In this document: positions 23,760 to 31,680 of the stretch, piece after piece
Layout: each line of letters opens with the position of its first letter
How positions within the stretch are numbered: position 1 is the first letter of the stretch
Assembly: GCA_012035135.1 (NCBI GenBank)
Contig: JAAUPI010000032.1
Location: 1-34,085, forward strand
DNA length: 34,085 nucleotides
Direction: 5' to 3'
DNA from: Microcoleus sp. CSU_2_2
GTDB taxonomy: Bacteria > Cyanobacteriota > Cyanobacteriia > Cyanobacteriales > Microcoleaceae
Made by a program: the position numbers and the translations under genes
Notes under the pieces: model-generated
Database searches by the model: none
What the model was told of the DNA's origin: nothing
What the model saw: only the letters and a program-made list of their open reading frames with translations

Positions 23760-24389
23760 ATGTACTCTGACCCCGTTCAAAAAGAGTATTCTAGACTCGC
23801 AGAGCGATACGATAGTCGCTGGTCATTTTATGTAAATGCTACAATTGGGGAAACACTAAACCGTCTAGAAATCAACCCAGGAGAGCGTATTTTAGACCTT
23901 GGTTGTGGAACGGGAGCTTTAATCCAGCGTCTGTTGCAAATGGCTCCAGAAATACAGGTTTTCGGAATAGATCCCTGTGCCGAAATGCTCGAAATTGCCA
24001 AACAGAAGCTATCTAAATCTGTCGATTTAAACTTAGGTAGTGCTGACAACCTGCCATTTCCCAGCAACTATTTTGATGTTGTAGTTTCAACTAGTGCCTT
24101 TCATTTCTTTAGAGATCCATCCCAGGCAATTCAAGAAGCAAAACGGGTTCTCAAACCGAATGGTCGTCTAGTTATTACAGATTGGTGTGACGATTATCTA
24201 ACTTGCAAGGTTTGTGACTTTTTCCTGCGGTGTTTTAACCGCGCTCATTTTCGCACCTATGGAGTCGCTGAATTTCAAACGATGATGCAAGATGAGGGAT
24301 TTCAAAGAGTTGCGATCGAACGATACAAAATCAATTGGTTTTGGGGTATGATGACAGCAAAGGCTGTTAAGGAAACAAGTGCAAAATAA
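23760..24389 (+). CDS. Class I SAM-dependent methyltransferase
   Basis: A 209-residue methyltransferase of the Methyltransf_11/25 type. Motif I is ILDLGCGTGALIQRL, motif II is VFGIDPCAEMLEIA, followed by GSADNLPFPSNYFDVVVSTS and HFFRDPSQAIQEAKRVLKPN. These place it with UbiE/MenG-like small-molecule methyltransferases; the substrate is unknown. The ATG at 23760 is chosen over a TTG at 23733, since the MYSDPVQKEYSRLAERYD start is typical. A GNAT-type pseudogene lies just downstream on the same strand. Confidence 0.9.
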   Translation: MYSDPVQKEYSRLAERYDSRWSFYVNATIGETLNRLEINPGERILDLGCGTGALIQRLLQMAPEIQVFGIDPCAEMLEIAKQKLSKSVDLNLGSADNLPFPSNYFDVVVSTSAFHFFRDPSQAIQEAKRVLKPNGRLVITDWCDDYLTCKVCDFFLRCFNRAHFRTYGVAEFQTMMQDEGFQRVAIERYKINWFWGMMTAKAVKETSAK

Positions 24390-24469
24390 CAAAGCTGTAA
24401 CAGCGGAAGGTATGAAGCCGAGCAAAGCGTTGATGCAAAGTCTATTAGCTGCACAATATAGGGAAGTAT

Positions 24470-24608
24470 ATGCAGATTCGTAGCGTTCGACCCAGTGACT
24501 ACAAACCGATCGACTGAACCGAGTCAAACTCAAGAAAAAGGTGTTCCCTATCATGTGGACTACGATGGTGTAGGAGAGCATCGCGTGCTATTTGTTAAGT
24601 ATTTGTAA
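24470..24608 (+). pseudogene. GNAT acetyltransferase remnant, internally deleted
   Basis: The N-terminal piece MQIRSVRPSDYKPID (24470-24514) is the classical beginning of a GNAT acyltransferase. In another frame a C-terminal piece follows, EPSQTQEKGVPYHVDYDGVG then EHRVLFVKYL and TAA (24606-24608), resembling the end of the same family. The central acetyl-CoA binding part (Q/RxxGxG/A) is missing, so roughly 100 codons have been deleted. The family link is by motif recall. Confidence 0.6.
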
Positions 24609-24612
24609 GTGA

Positions 24613-24780
24613 TTATCGACAAAACAACTCTCGCTTCCCAGCTTTCCACAAATCTCGCTCAAAGTCATCCAATTTCCAGTCAGTTACATAATATCGTCTC
24701 TCACTTATTAACTCATTGCTCCAAAAGTGGTAATAGCCGCTGTAATTCCCCACAAGCTGCCTGAAGTGATCGCGGCGCAT
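24613..24780 (-). CDS. Possible small ORF (55 aa) overlapping the TOPRIM-like gene end
   Basis: A 55-residue frame, ATG at 24780, overlapping the 3' end of the TOPRIM-like gene in another frame and running about 100 bases past its stop. It reads MRRDHFRQLVGNYSGYYHFW and ends WKAGKRELFCR. The aromatic- and charge-rich composition beyond the overlap looks more like protein than chance, and it would be translationally coupled. It may also be a frameshifted extension of the upstream gene. No Shine-Dalgarno was identified. Confidence 0.3.
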   Translation of the reverse strand: MRRDHFRQLVGNYSGYYHFWSNELISERRYYVTDWKLDDFERDLWKAGKRELFCR

Positions 24781-25270
24781 CTTCTGGTAAGCTTTGAGAA
24801 TAACATCGATCGGCTAAATCCTCAACAAAAGTTTTGCAAACAGCCTCATTTTTATCAAATTTTGCATAAGCATCCTCCTCATTCACAGTATCTCCCTGCA
24901 AATAGTGTATCCAAGTTTCAATATTGCGTTTGGGAACAAAAATTGCGATCGCCTCATTCGATTGTCTCTTTTCCTGAGCATCTTCATCAAGGGCGCTAGC
25001 TAACTGATTAAGTCGGTCTTGTGGCATACCCGTATCTGCATCAATCAACACAACTAATCCGATCGACACGCGGTTTTTATTCTGCCGATAAGCTTTCACT
25101 TCCACCGGATACTGAGTGCGTACATACTGTTCTCCAGATTGGCTACCGGGCGGACATATTTTAGTCCGAAATAGACCTGTAAAACCTCGTCTTTTTAGGA
25201 AATAACGCGCAAAAACCTCCTGTTGTCTATCCTCACAAAGAATGACAATCTGAACTCTACGCTGACTCAT
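24713..25270 (-). CDS. TOPRIM-like protein (RloB/DUF4276/DUF4435 type), partner of an AAA ATPase
   Basis: A 185-residue protein. QIVILCEDRQQEVFARYF (7-24) carries an acidic residue (Glu13 or Glu18) at the first TOPRIM site; LVVLIDADTGMPQDR (73-87) carries the paired Asp78-x-Asp80; FVPKRNIETWIHYL follows. This is the pattern of the TOPRIM-like nucleases that accompany AAA_21/AAA_15 ATPases in defence pairs such as AbiL (RloB) and PARIS. Its start overlaps the end of the ATPase gene by 14 bases. The exact family cannot be named without a profile search. Confidence 0.65.
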   Translation of the reverse strand: MSQRRVQIVILCEDRQQEVFARYFLKRRGFTGLFRTKICPPGSQSGEQYVRTQYPVEVKAYRQNKNRVSIGLVVLIDADTGMPQDRLNQLASALDEDAQEKRQSNEAIAIFVPKRNIETWIHYLQGDTVNEEDAYAKFDKNEAVCKTFVEDLADRCYSQSLPEDAPRSLQAACGELQRLLPLLEQ

Positions 25271-26375
25271 TCAACCATCCCCGTGCAATCAGTTCAGAAA
25301 CTGGCAATCCAGAATTTTCAGCTACTCGATCGCTAATTCGTTTGACTCGAACCGGAGCATTACTTTGACGCTCAAACCAATAGCCAATTGGTGAAACCAA
25401 CAGGTAATTAATTAATTCAGGATGGTGAGAGATTAGTAATGATTGAAGTTTTCCTTCGCTGCAAAGGTCATAAAGTTCAATCAGCCAAGGTTGAATTTCT
25501 GGCAAGGCCAAAAAGTTTTCAGGTTCATCAATCCACAATGTGTAATCTTCAGATTTAGTACCGTGAATCAGCGCGTACAAAGCAACTAATGTTTTTTGCC
25601 CATCAGATAATTCACCAAAACGATATTCAATTGGCTTTATATTACCTTTTTCTGCTAAAAACCGCAGCTTTAACACCAAATTATCTTCGCTGACTCGCTC
25701 AAATTTAAAATTTGTGAAACCCTCCAAAACTTTTCTTAAAATACTTCCTATTTCTGCAACCTTACCTTGATCTTCAGATAAGTAGCGATACCATGAAACA
25801 AAATTTTCCATCTTCGGAGTCAAACGCATTTGTTCTCGCTCGCTTTCATCAAGCATCAAACTAGGAACAATTTGCACAATAATAAATCGCGCCATCCGTT
25901 CTCTAAACCAAGTTAACTTTGTGTTGTCGTTTCTGGGCATTAATGAAGCAAGCAGAGATTGCGACCAGTCAAAGGGGTATTGCGGGCCTTCTGAATGATT
26001 ATCTCGATAGAGTTGAACTTCCCCTAATTCAAATTTTAGTAAAGGCTGACTATCAAACCACAGACGCTCGTACTCAACCCGACATTTATCTCGATTGTGA
26101 CCAATTCCTAATTCATATTTGTAACAGCCGCTGTTACCGATAATCTCTAACTCAAAGCGCTGAATTTGTGAGTTTTGCCAGCGCGTGCAGTCCGCAATTT
26201 TGAAAATTGCTTCTACCTTACTGTCACCGCTGACAAATGATTGAATTTTCTGCAATACTTCAAAAACAGTTGATTTACCTGAACCGTTAGCACCCAGAAA
26301 TAGATCGATCGCCTCAAGATCGAGTTCAAAATTTACCAAACAGCGAAAATTGTCAATATATATTCGTTTCAGCAT
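25257..26375 (-). CDS. AAA ATPase (AAA_21/RecF-OLD-like) of a two-gene defence-like operon
   Basis: A 372-residue SMC/ABC-like ATPase. IYIDNFRCLVNFELDL (5-20) precedes Walker A GANGSGKST (28-36); the ABC signature is FGELSDGQKT; Walker B is LWIDEPENFLALPE; the H-switch is LLISHHPELINYLL. The middle (about 100-230) is the usual variable insert of the OLD/AAA_21 family. These proteins typically sense or bind DNA or a phage product and control a partner nuclease; here the partner is the overlapping TOPRIM-like gene. No membrane segments. Biochemical role is inferred. Confidence 0.85.
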   Translation of the reverse strand: MLKRIYIDNFRCLVNFELDLEAIDLFLGANGSGKSTVFEVLQKIQSFVSGDSKVEAIFKIADCTRWQNSQIQRFELEIIGNSGCYKYELGIGHNRDKCRVEYERLWFDSQPLLKFELGEVQLYRDNHSEGPQYPFDWSQSLLASLMPRNDNTKLTWFRERMARFIIVQIVPSLMLDESEREQMRLTPKMENFVSWYRYLSEDQGKVAEIGSILRKVLEGFTNFKFERVSEDNLVLKLRFLAEKGNIKPIEYRFGELSDGQKTLVALYALIHGTKSEDYTLWIDEPENFLALPEIQPWLIELYDLCSEGKLQSLLISHHPELINYLLVSPIGYWFERQSNAPVRVKRISDRVAENSGLPVSELIARGWLNESA

Positions 26376-26496
26376 GGGATTTTTTCAGTTATAATTCCTC
26401 TATATCCTGTCACTGTTATATCATTTTGGGCGGCGGAGGGTTATTGCGACAGGTGCAATATCTCAATTTTAACTGAAATGTTGCACCATGCTCAAC

Positions 26497-26535
26497 AAGC
26501 GCCAAGAAACCCTGTTTCTGACATTGGTGCAAGAT
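26497..26535. repeat. AGAAACCCTGTTTCT repeat
   Basis: A variant of the AGAAACCGGGTTTCT core, with GACATTGGTGCAAGATTTT after it, lies in the leader of the GHL10-like gene. It links this intergenic region to the elements at 11466 and 19301. Confidence 0.55.
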
Positions 26536-26623
26536 TTTAGGAGAATCGCTATCTGCGGAATCGATCGCTCTCAAAGTGTAGTAGCTTGATGTATAACCTC
26601 AGCACTTTTACTTTTTCTATACA

Positions 26624-27925
26624 ATGCCATCTAAAAAAGAAAACAGCGGATGTGGATGTTCGAGCATTCCAATTTCATTAATCGTAGTGTTGTTAGGTGT
26701 TGGTTATTGGGGATTTAGAAATCTAGATAGTTTGGGTATTAGCAAGTTTCTGCCCAATTTTCAACAAAACGAGCCTCAAACAGCAACCAACCCTAATAAT
26801 CGACAACCAACCGCTGCTAATTTGCCTTTAGCACCTGTCCAGCCTGTACCTCTTGGCAATACTTCCTTGCCACCAGCGACACCGACTACGACACCAACAA
26901 CTAATCCCCAAATTCCACAATTACCCTTAGTTTCCACAACCCCCAAACAATCACCATTACCTCAAACTCCTTGGGAGAAAAAGGCAATCAGGGGAATTTA
27001 TTTAAGTCGCTATCAAGCGACTAATAACGCTAGCGAACAAATGATTCGCGATCGAGTTCGTTACTATCGCAGTCAAGGATTTAATACCATTATTCATGGA
27101 GTTTGGGGTAATGGTTGTACGATGTATGACAGCGATGTCATGCAGCAAACATTCGGATTCAAAAGTTGTCCCAACGAATTTCAAGATCGATGGTTGGATT
27201 GGTTGATTGATGAAGCGCACAAACAGGGAATGCAAGTTCACGCCTATTTTGAGAAGGGAATTAAAATTGATAAAAATAGCCCGATTTTTGACGTGGCAGT
27301 TGCTAAGCGATGGATCGTGCCGGGAGTGGATAAAACCTACGCAGGCATCGAGCATTATGTACTAGATGTGGAGATTCCAGAGGTTGCTAATTTATTCAAA
27401 AACATCTCAGTAGAGTTTGTCAAAAAGTATCCAAATATCGATGCGGTGCAGTGGGATGATTACTTGGGTTATCATGCTGAATTACCTGGAAAAGTCGATC
27501 GCACTTCCGGTTTGACTAATTTTGTGCGGCAAATGAAGGCTGAAATGAAAAAAGTCAATCCAAGAGTTAGTTTCGACATTTGCCATCACAATCCTTATTG
27601 GGGCAAACGTTATTTTGCAGCCGATTGGGAAAATTGGGGAGTCGATCGAATTTTCATTCAAATTTACAACGATGCTAATTTCAACGAAGAGCTAAATTAT
27701 GCCAAAAATTATGCGGGAGTTGCAATTTCCGACAAGCAATTTAATCGCTTGAAAGAACTGGTTAATAACCCGCAAATTAAGAGTATTTTAGTGTTTCCCT
27801 CCTCTGGAAAACCTGAAGAAACTGCTGCATCTTTAGTGCGAACTCAACAAAATACTCCCACACCTTCACCTTCCCCGTTAGTACGTTCCCAACAAAATGC
27901 TCCCATACCTTCACCTTCTCCCTAA
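26624..27925 (+). CDS. Membrane-anchored GHL10-like glycosidase-fold protein
   Basis: A 433-residue protein. A short basic start with Cys-Gly-Cys is followed by one transmembrane helix (about residues 15-30, PISLIVVLLGVGYWGF). A long Pro/Thr/Gln-rich linker (about 45-120) follows. The catalytic-like domain (about 125-390) begins AIRGIYLSRYQATNNAS and has FNTIIHGVWGNGCTMYDSD and NIDAVQWDDYLGYH; the last matches DLDGIQFDDHFG of the protein at 3466. The C-terminus is two tandem 15-residue repeats (LVRTQQNTPTPSPSP and LVRSQQNAPIPSPSP). Likely anchored in the cytoplasmic membrane, acting on cell-surface glycan (inference). Confidence 0.8.
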   Translation: MPSKKENSGCGCSSIPISLIVVLLGVGYWGFRNLDSLGISKFLPNFQQNEPQTATNPNNRQPTAANLPLAPVQPVPLGNTSLPPATPTTTPTTNPQIPQLPLVSTTPKQSPLPQTPWEKKAIRGIYLSRYQATNNASEQMIRDRVRYYRSQGFNTIIHGVWGNGCTMYDSDVMQQTFGFKSCPNEFQDRWLDWLIDEAHKQGMQVHAYFEKGIKIDKNSPIFDVAVAKRWIVPGVDKTYAGIEHYVLDVEIPEVANLFKNISVEFVKKYPNIDAVQWDDYLGYHAELPGKVDRTSGLTNFVRQMKAEMKKVNPRVSFDICHHNPYWGKRYFAADWENWGVDRIFIQIYNDANFNEELNYAKNYAGVAISDKQFNRLKELVNNPQIKSILVFPSSGKPEETAASLVRTQQNTPTPSPSPLVRSQQNAPIPSPSP

Positions 27926-27975
27926 GTAAATGAGTGGAAAATATGTAATATTTGGAAAGTCTTGCCATTAATCCT

Positions 27976-28806
27976 CTAAACAGTATCAGGATCTATTTCC
28001 AATTCCCGCAACCTCGCCGCCAATCTTTCTGCGCGTTGGCGTTCGTTATTGGCACGTTGTCGCTCGTTATCGGCGCGTTGGCGTTCGTTTTCGGCACGTT
28101 GCCGCTCGTTTTCGGCACGTTGCCGCTCTGTTGCAAGTTGTTGTCCGATTTCTTGCAAGTGAGCTTTTTCTTCATTAATTAAGTCATCCACTAACGGCGG
28201 GCAAAGTATTTCATCTACTGATAATCTCAGATCGGGAAATACTACAGATACCATTTCCTGCCCCAGCAAATAATCTATTTGCGTATAACTCTCTTCACCT
28301 TCTTGAAATGCCAATACTCGCACTCGCTCTCTATTTTGGGCGGGATCGACAATTATGTATTCCGGCACGTTAGCTTGTTCGTATTCGGCACGTTTAATAA
28401 CATAATCTTGCCGTCGATTTTCACTGACTACCTCTATAACTAATAGTGGTTTTTCCTCAAAATCTAGGATGCCGGCACCGGGGCTGGCTTCTGCTTGTTC
28501 CCAAAGGTTTCTGGTACAGACAACTACGTCGGGAATTCGGGATTTATCCTTTGCTGTTCTCACTCCCAAACCAGTTTTTACTACTAAGTTGAGTTGGCGC
28601 TCTAAGTAACGCTGTAAGTGGTAAACTAAATATTCGCAAATTTTGATGTGTAGAATTGTGGCTGTTGGCATGGGAATTAATTTGCCTTCGTACAGTTCGT
28701 ATTTTACATCGTCATTGCTTTGATAAACTTTGTACTCTTCAAAAGTTAATGTGACCGAAGTATCGGTCAGCTTTTCTTCGATCGCTGGTACAACAGATTG
28801 AGACAT
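27976..28806 (-). CDS. Uma2-family (DUF820) protein with a C-terminal heptad-repeat tail
   Basis: A 276-residue protein. Residues 1-205 are a Uma2/DUF820 domain of the PD-(D/E)xK restriction-like fold: LTFEEYKVYQSNDDVKYELYEG (split across 20-41), SRIPDVVVCTRN (Asp of the fold) and LLVIEVVSENRRQDYVIKRAEY with the Glu and Lys of the motif, then VPEYIIVDP. The tail (about 215-270) is a coiled coil of perfect seven-residue units ERQRAEN, ERQRADN, ERQRANN, encoded by 21-bp tandem repeats at 28022-28135. Uma2 genes are massively repeated in filamentous cyanobacteria; function unknown. Separated by 157 bases from the ABC-F gene on the same strand. Confidence 0.9.
   Translation of the reverse strand: MSQSVVPAIEEKLTDTSVTLTFEEYKVYQSNDDVKYELYEGKLIPMPTATILHIKICEYLVYHLQRYLERQLNLVVKTGLGVRTAKDKSRIPDVVVCTRNLWEQAEASPGAGILDFEEKPLLVIEVVSENRRQDYVIKRAEYEQANVPEYIIVDPAQNRERVRVLAFQEGEESYTQIDYLLGQEMVSVVFPDLRLSVDEILCPPLVDDLINEEKAHLQEIGQQLATERQRAENERQRAENERQRADNERQRANNERQRAERLAARLRELEIDPDTV
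28022..28135 (-). repeat. 21-bp tandem repeats encoding ERQRAEN heptads
   Basis: About five 21-base units (CGTTGGCGTTCGTTATTGGCA type, with CGTTGTCGCTCG and CGTTGCCGCTCG variants) inside the Uma2-family gene. Each unit encodes one coiled-coil heptad, so unit number changes would keep the frame. Confidence 0.85.
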
Positions 28807-28963
28807 ATGTTTTTACCTATCTCGACATTTTTCTATTATATCGGAATTACTCAAAATTTTTAGTGGCTTGTTAGAAGATAGCGCTCTCAGGTAAAATCGA
28901 CACTTGCAAGTTTTAAACCAACGATCGATCTCCACTTTTTCATCTCGCAAATCTCAAATTGTA

Positions 28964-30886
28964 TTAATTCATTCGTTCCGCCAATTCCAACCACCTTTCA
29001 GTCGCCCGATCGATTTCCTGAATCAATTGTGCCAATCGATCGGATAATTTCTTTACCTCTGTAAAACCGCTCGGAGCATTGTTGTACAAAATCTTCTCAA
29101 TCTCTTCTTTCTCAGCTTCCATCTGCGGAATTGCACTTTCTAATTGCTCGTATTCCCGCTTTTCTTTAAAGGAAAGCTTAGTTGATTTTGGATTGGCAAT
29201 TTGAGATTTTGGATTTTGAGACTCAGAGGATTGTGTAACTTTTTCTTTCTGTTTTTGTCCTGAAATTTCCTTGTTTTCTTCGGCTTTTTTATAGTCTAAA
29301 TAGACCGAGTAATTGCCGGGATACAAACGCAAATTGCCACCAGGTTCTAAGGCAAAAACCATGTCAATTGTGCGATCGAGAAAATAGCGATCGTGCGAAA
29401 CCACAATTACACAACCGTTAAAATCTTCTAAATAATCCTCTAAAACCGTCAAAGTCTGCACGTCTAAATCGTTCGTCGGTTCGTCCAAAATCAACACATT
29501 CGGCGCACTCATCAACACCTTCAACAGAAATAATCGGCGCTTTTCCCCACCGGAAAGTTTGTTAATCGGTGCATACTGTTGGTTCGGCGGAAACAGAAAC
29601 TTTTCCAACATTTGAGAAGCAGTAATGATTTCTCCGTCCGCCGTTTGCACCAATTCCGCCACGCTTTTTAAGTATTCAATAACCCGCTGATCTTCATTCG
29701 GCGTCAAATCCTCTGAATGCTGGTCAAAATAACCGATATGAATGGTTGTGCCAATTTCCACAGTACCCGAATCCGGCTGCACTCGTCCGGTAATAATATC
29801 CATCAACGTCGATTTTCCCGCACCGTTGCTACCAATAATTCCAATCCGGTCTTCGGGAGTGAAATTGTAGGTAAAATCTTTAATTAAAGTGCGATCGCCG
29901 TAAGCTTTACAGATATTCAATAACTCAATAACTTTCTTACCAATTCGGCGACCCGCTGTGGCAATTTCGACTTTGCCGTTAACTGTTTTGAACTCCTGGG
30001 CGCGCATATCTTTAATGCGATCGATCCTAGCTTTTTGCTTGGTACTTCTAGCTTTCGGCCCGCGCTTCAACCATTCCAATTCGCGCCGCAAAACTCCCGC
30101 GTGTTTGCGCTGAGTGCTGGCGGCGGATTCTTCTGCTAAGGCTTTTTTCTCCAAATAATAAGCGTAATTTCCAGCATAATTGTAAAGGTCGCCCCGATCG
30201 ATTTCTAAGATGCGATTCGTGACGCGATCGAGAAAATAGCGATCGTGGGTAATCAGCAGCAAAGCACCCCGATAGCCATTCAAATAGTTCTGCAACCACT
30301 CCACAGACAGCGCGTCTAAATGGTTAGTCGGTTCATCCATCAACAACACATCTGGTTCCGAAAGTAAAGCGGTTGCTAAAGCAATTCGCTTGCGATAACC
30401 GCCGGACAAATCGCCAATTTTCGCATCAAAATCTTGAATTCCCAACTTAGTCAAAATCAATTTAGCCTTAGTTTCCAAATCCCACGCATCCACCTCGTCG
30501 ATGCGTTGCGAAACAGCAGACAAACGCGCCATTAACTTATCAGTATCGCCTTGACCGTGAGACAATTTATCGGAAATTTCCTCATATTCGCGCACCAAAG
30601 CCATTTGTTCGCCGCTGTCAGCAAATACTTGCTCTAAAACCGTATGATTTTCGTCTAAATCCGGTTGTTGGGGGAGATAAACAATTTTAGATCCGGAATT
30701 GACCCAACGATCGCCAGAGTCGATCGACTCCAAACCGGCAATCATTTTCAGCAGGGTGGATTTGCCGGAACCGTTAGTGCCGATGAGTCCGACTTTATCG
30801 CCTTCATCGAGGCTGAAGCTGGCATCTGTCAAGAGTTCCTTGATGCCGAAGTCTTTTTTAATAGAACGCAGAGTAAAAATAGTCAT
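28964..30886 (-). CDS. ABC-F ATPase (Uup-like)
   Basis: A 640-residue soluble protein with two ABC ATPase domains and no membrane part. Domain 1: Walker A GTNGSGKST (about 37-45), signature LSGGYRKR, Walker B LLMDEPTNHLD. Domain 2: Walker A GSNGAGKST, signature LSGGEKRR, Walker B LILDEPTNDLD. The inter-domain linker (ARSTKQKARIDRIKDM) and the C-terminal coiled coil (about 560-640) fit the Uup branch of the ABC-F family, which acts on ribosomes or DNA transactions. A stretch of about 13 residues before the coiled coil (ESQNPKSQIANPKS) is encoded by dispersed repeat sequence. Starts at ATG 30886. Confidence 0.95.
   Translation of the reverse strand: MTIFTLRSIKKDFGIKELLTDASFSLDEGDKVGLIGTNGSGKSTLLKMIAGLESIDSGDRWVNSGSKIVYLPQQPDLDENHTVLEQVFADSGEQMALVREYEEISDKLSHGQGDTDKLMARLSAVSQRIDEVDAWDLETKAKLILTKLGIQDFDAKIGDLSGGYRKRIALATALLSEPDVLLMDEPTNHLDALSVEWLQNYLNGYRGALLLITHDRYFLDRVTNRILEIDRGDLYNYAGNYAYYLEKKALAEESAASTQRKHAGVLRRELEWLKRGPKARSTKQKARIDRIKDMRAQEFKTVNGKVEIATAGRRIGKKVIELLNICKAYGDRTLIKDFTYNFTPEDRIGIIGSNGAGKSTLMDIITGRVQPDSGTVEIGTTIHIGYFDQHSEDLTPNEDQRVIEYLKSVAELVQTADGEIITASQMLEKFLFPPNQQYAPINKLSGGEKRRLFLLKVLMSAPNVLILDEPTNDLDVQTLTVLEDYLEDFNGCVIVVSHDRYFLDRTIDMVFALEPGGNLRLYPGNYSVYLDYKKAEENKEISGQKQKEKVTQSSESQNPKSQIANPKSTKLSFKEKREYEQLESAIPQMEAEKEEIEKILYNNAPSGFTEVKKLSDRLAQLIQEIDRATERWLELAERMN
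29184..29223. repeat. TTTGAGATTTTGGA-type repeat inside the ABC-F linker
   Basis: GATTTTGGATTGGCAATTTG and the following AGATTTTGGATTTTG resemble the intergenic heptamer repeats of this window (compare the TAAAATC arrays and TTTGAGA at 15915). Here the repeat is translated on the minus strand as ESQNPKSQIANPKS. Confidence 0.6.
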
Positions 30887-31079
30887 GAGTTTATAAAATT
30901 ATTTACGTGACTTTTGACATTCACGAGCAATTTGCAGTATTTTAGATTATATCATGTATTGTGCGGCACTTGATTTTGATTTACGGTTTCACCCAAGGCA
31001 AGCGAGAATTTACCAGTCTAAGTTTCCGAAGTGGCAAGATGGGATATAAAATAATAAGGAAGATTTGAGATTAGGGTAA

Positions 31080-31322
31080 ATGAAAATAGATCGTATTACA
31101 AGCAATCCCAAGCGAATGAATGGGCAACCATGTATTCGCGATCTTCGGCTGACTGTTCGGCGGGTAATCGAGCTGCTAGCAACTTATCCCGATCGAGCAG
31201 AACTACATCAAGAGTTTCCAGAACTAGAGGATGAAGATATCCGACAAGCTCTAATTTTTGTATCTTCTTATCTTGACGATCGCATCATTGAGCTACCAAA
31301 TCATTATGAAGCTGTTGCTTGA
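31080..31322 (+). CDS. DUF433 antitoxin-like protein
   Basis: An 80-residue DUF433 (VapB45-like) protein with a winged-helix fold: RMNGQPCIRDLRLTVRRVIE (13-32) and FPELEDEDIRQALIFVSSY. It is expected to be the DNA-binding antitoxin of the overlapping DUF5615 gene and to regulate its own promoter. Its last 17 bases overlap the start of the toxin gene, the normal arrangement for such pairs. Confidence 0.85.
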   Translation: MKIDRITSNPKRMNGQPCIRDLRLTVRRVIELLATYPDRAELHQEFPELEDEDIRQALIFVSSYLDDRIIELPNHYEAVA

Positions 31323-31680
31323 CCAGGGATTACCACTTTCTGCTGCTGCATTATTACGCGATACAGGCATGGACACCATCCATGTTGGTGAAGTTGGTAT
31401 GTCTCAAGCCGAAGATGCCGAAATCATCCAAAAAGCAAGAGTTGAAGAACGTGTGGTTGTTACTCTTGATGCAGATTTTCATACATTGTTAGCACTTGAG
31501 AAAGCAGTTTCTCCCTCTGTTATTCGCATTCGGATTGAAAGATTGCGCGCCCAAGCATTAAAGGATTTGCTGCTGATGGTAATTGCTGACTGTGAGGAAG
31601 AGCTAGAACAAGGAGCGGCTATTGCGATCGAGCCAAACCGTATTCGTATTCGTCGTCTGCCACTCATACCGGATGTCTAA
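31306..31680 (+). CDS. DUF5615 PIN-like toxin
   Basis: A 124-residue PIN-like ribonuclease-fold protein, partner of the DUF433 gene. MKLLLDQGLPLSAAALLRD opens the fold (Asp6), followed by HVGEVGMSQAEDAEIIQKA and VVTLDADFHTLLAL with the acidic pair of the active site. Typical DUF5615 toxin length. The ATG at 31306 fits the family N-terminus; an in-frame start at 31258 would add residues translated from the antitoxin gene's other frame and is rejected. Confidence 0.88.
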   Translation: MKLLLDQGLPLSAAALLRDTGMDTIHVGEVGMSQAEDAEIIQKARVEERVVVTLDADFHTLLALEKAVSPSVIRIRIERLRAQALKDLLLMVIADCEEELEQGAAIAIEPNRIRIRRLPLIPDV

